A stretch of DNA of 64,000 nucleotides from Apricaphanius iberus. Its lineage: Eukaryota > Chordata > Actinopteri > Cyprinodontiformes > Aphaniidae. Of the stretch, positions 63,805 through 64,000 are shown piece after piece. The stretch is taken from NCBI GenBank assembly GCA_028564705.1, contig JAPXFQ010002718.1:1116001-1180000 (forward strand). The letters are read 5' to 3'. The translations under genes and the position numbers were made by a program. A model generated the notes under the pieces. It was not told the origin of the DNA. It searched no databases and was given only the letters and a program-made list of their open reading frames with translations. Position 1 is the first letter of the stretch; each line of letters begins with the position of its first letter.

Positions 63805-64000
63805 AAAATGTTATTTTATTTACTTTTTAAATTGACGTTATAATTCACATTTGTTTGTTTGTTTAGTGTTGCTATTTTAGAGTATATGTTAACCTAAAGA
63901 AGGTTTCAGCTTAGATAAATTGTGATTTCAATTGGAGGAAAAAAAATCAAATGCAGAGCCGCTAAGCTACTCTTGTTGAGATCATCTTTTTAATGAGAAA

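Overview
The window is vertebrate nuclear DNA, almost certainly from a teleost fish. It carries three intron-containing genes whose proteins match conserved vertebrate families, all on the + strand, separated and interrupted by many fish-type transposable elements: Tc1/mariner copies, hAT-type non-autonomous elements, LINE fragments and a tRNA-derived SINE. The species cannot be named from the sequence. In human the three orthologues all lie on 19p13, so the order ptger1 - ilf3 - farsa fits a conserved block.

Layout. 1-6.3 kb is repeats: a LINE-like remnant with a MITE inside it, a 5'-truncated LINE with an open reverse transcriptase, and a decayed Tc1 relative split by a hAT-like MITE. 6.3-12.8 kb is a prostaglandin E receptor EP1-type GPCR gene (ptger1): TATA box, probable untranslated first exon, and two coding exons split after TM6. 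12.8-21.2 kb is intergenic, with nested hAT and TA-flanked MITEs and an intact Tc1-type transposon with a DD38E triad. 21.2-42.3 kb is ilf3 (NF90/NF110): DZF domain, two dsRBDs and an RGG box. It has two alternative 3' ends: a short NF90-type terminal exon, or two further exons giving the NF110-type C terminus. 43.4-46.2 kb is a 2.76-kb hAT-like insertion with a perfect 8-bp target duplication, ending about 100 bp before the next start codon. 46.3-60.1 kb is farsa (cytosolic phenylalanyl-tRNA synthetase alpha) in 13 coding exons. Its last, 4.8-kb intron carries a second, nearly identical DD38E Tc1 copy. 60.1-64 kb holds a perfect hairpin, a 568-bp deletion derivative of another Tc1 family, and the pieces of a P2X7 C-terminal-domain-like gene.

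How it works together. The three genes share no pathway: ptger1 is a PGE2 receptor at the cell surface, ilf3 is a dsRNA-binding RNA regulator, and farsa is half of an aminoacyl-tRNA synthetase. The exon models of ilf3 and farsa are well supported because every junction keeps frame and the sums close exactly: farsa 1494 nt = 497 aa; ilf3 1998 nt = 665 aa (NF90 type) or 2493 nt = 830 aa (NF110 type). Identification rests on remembered family sequences; no database search was run.
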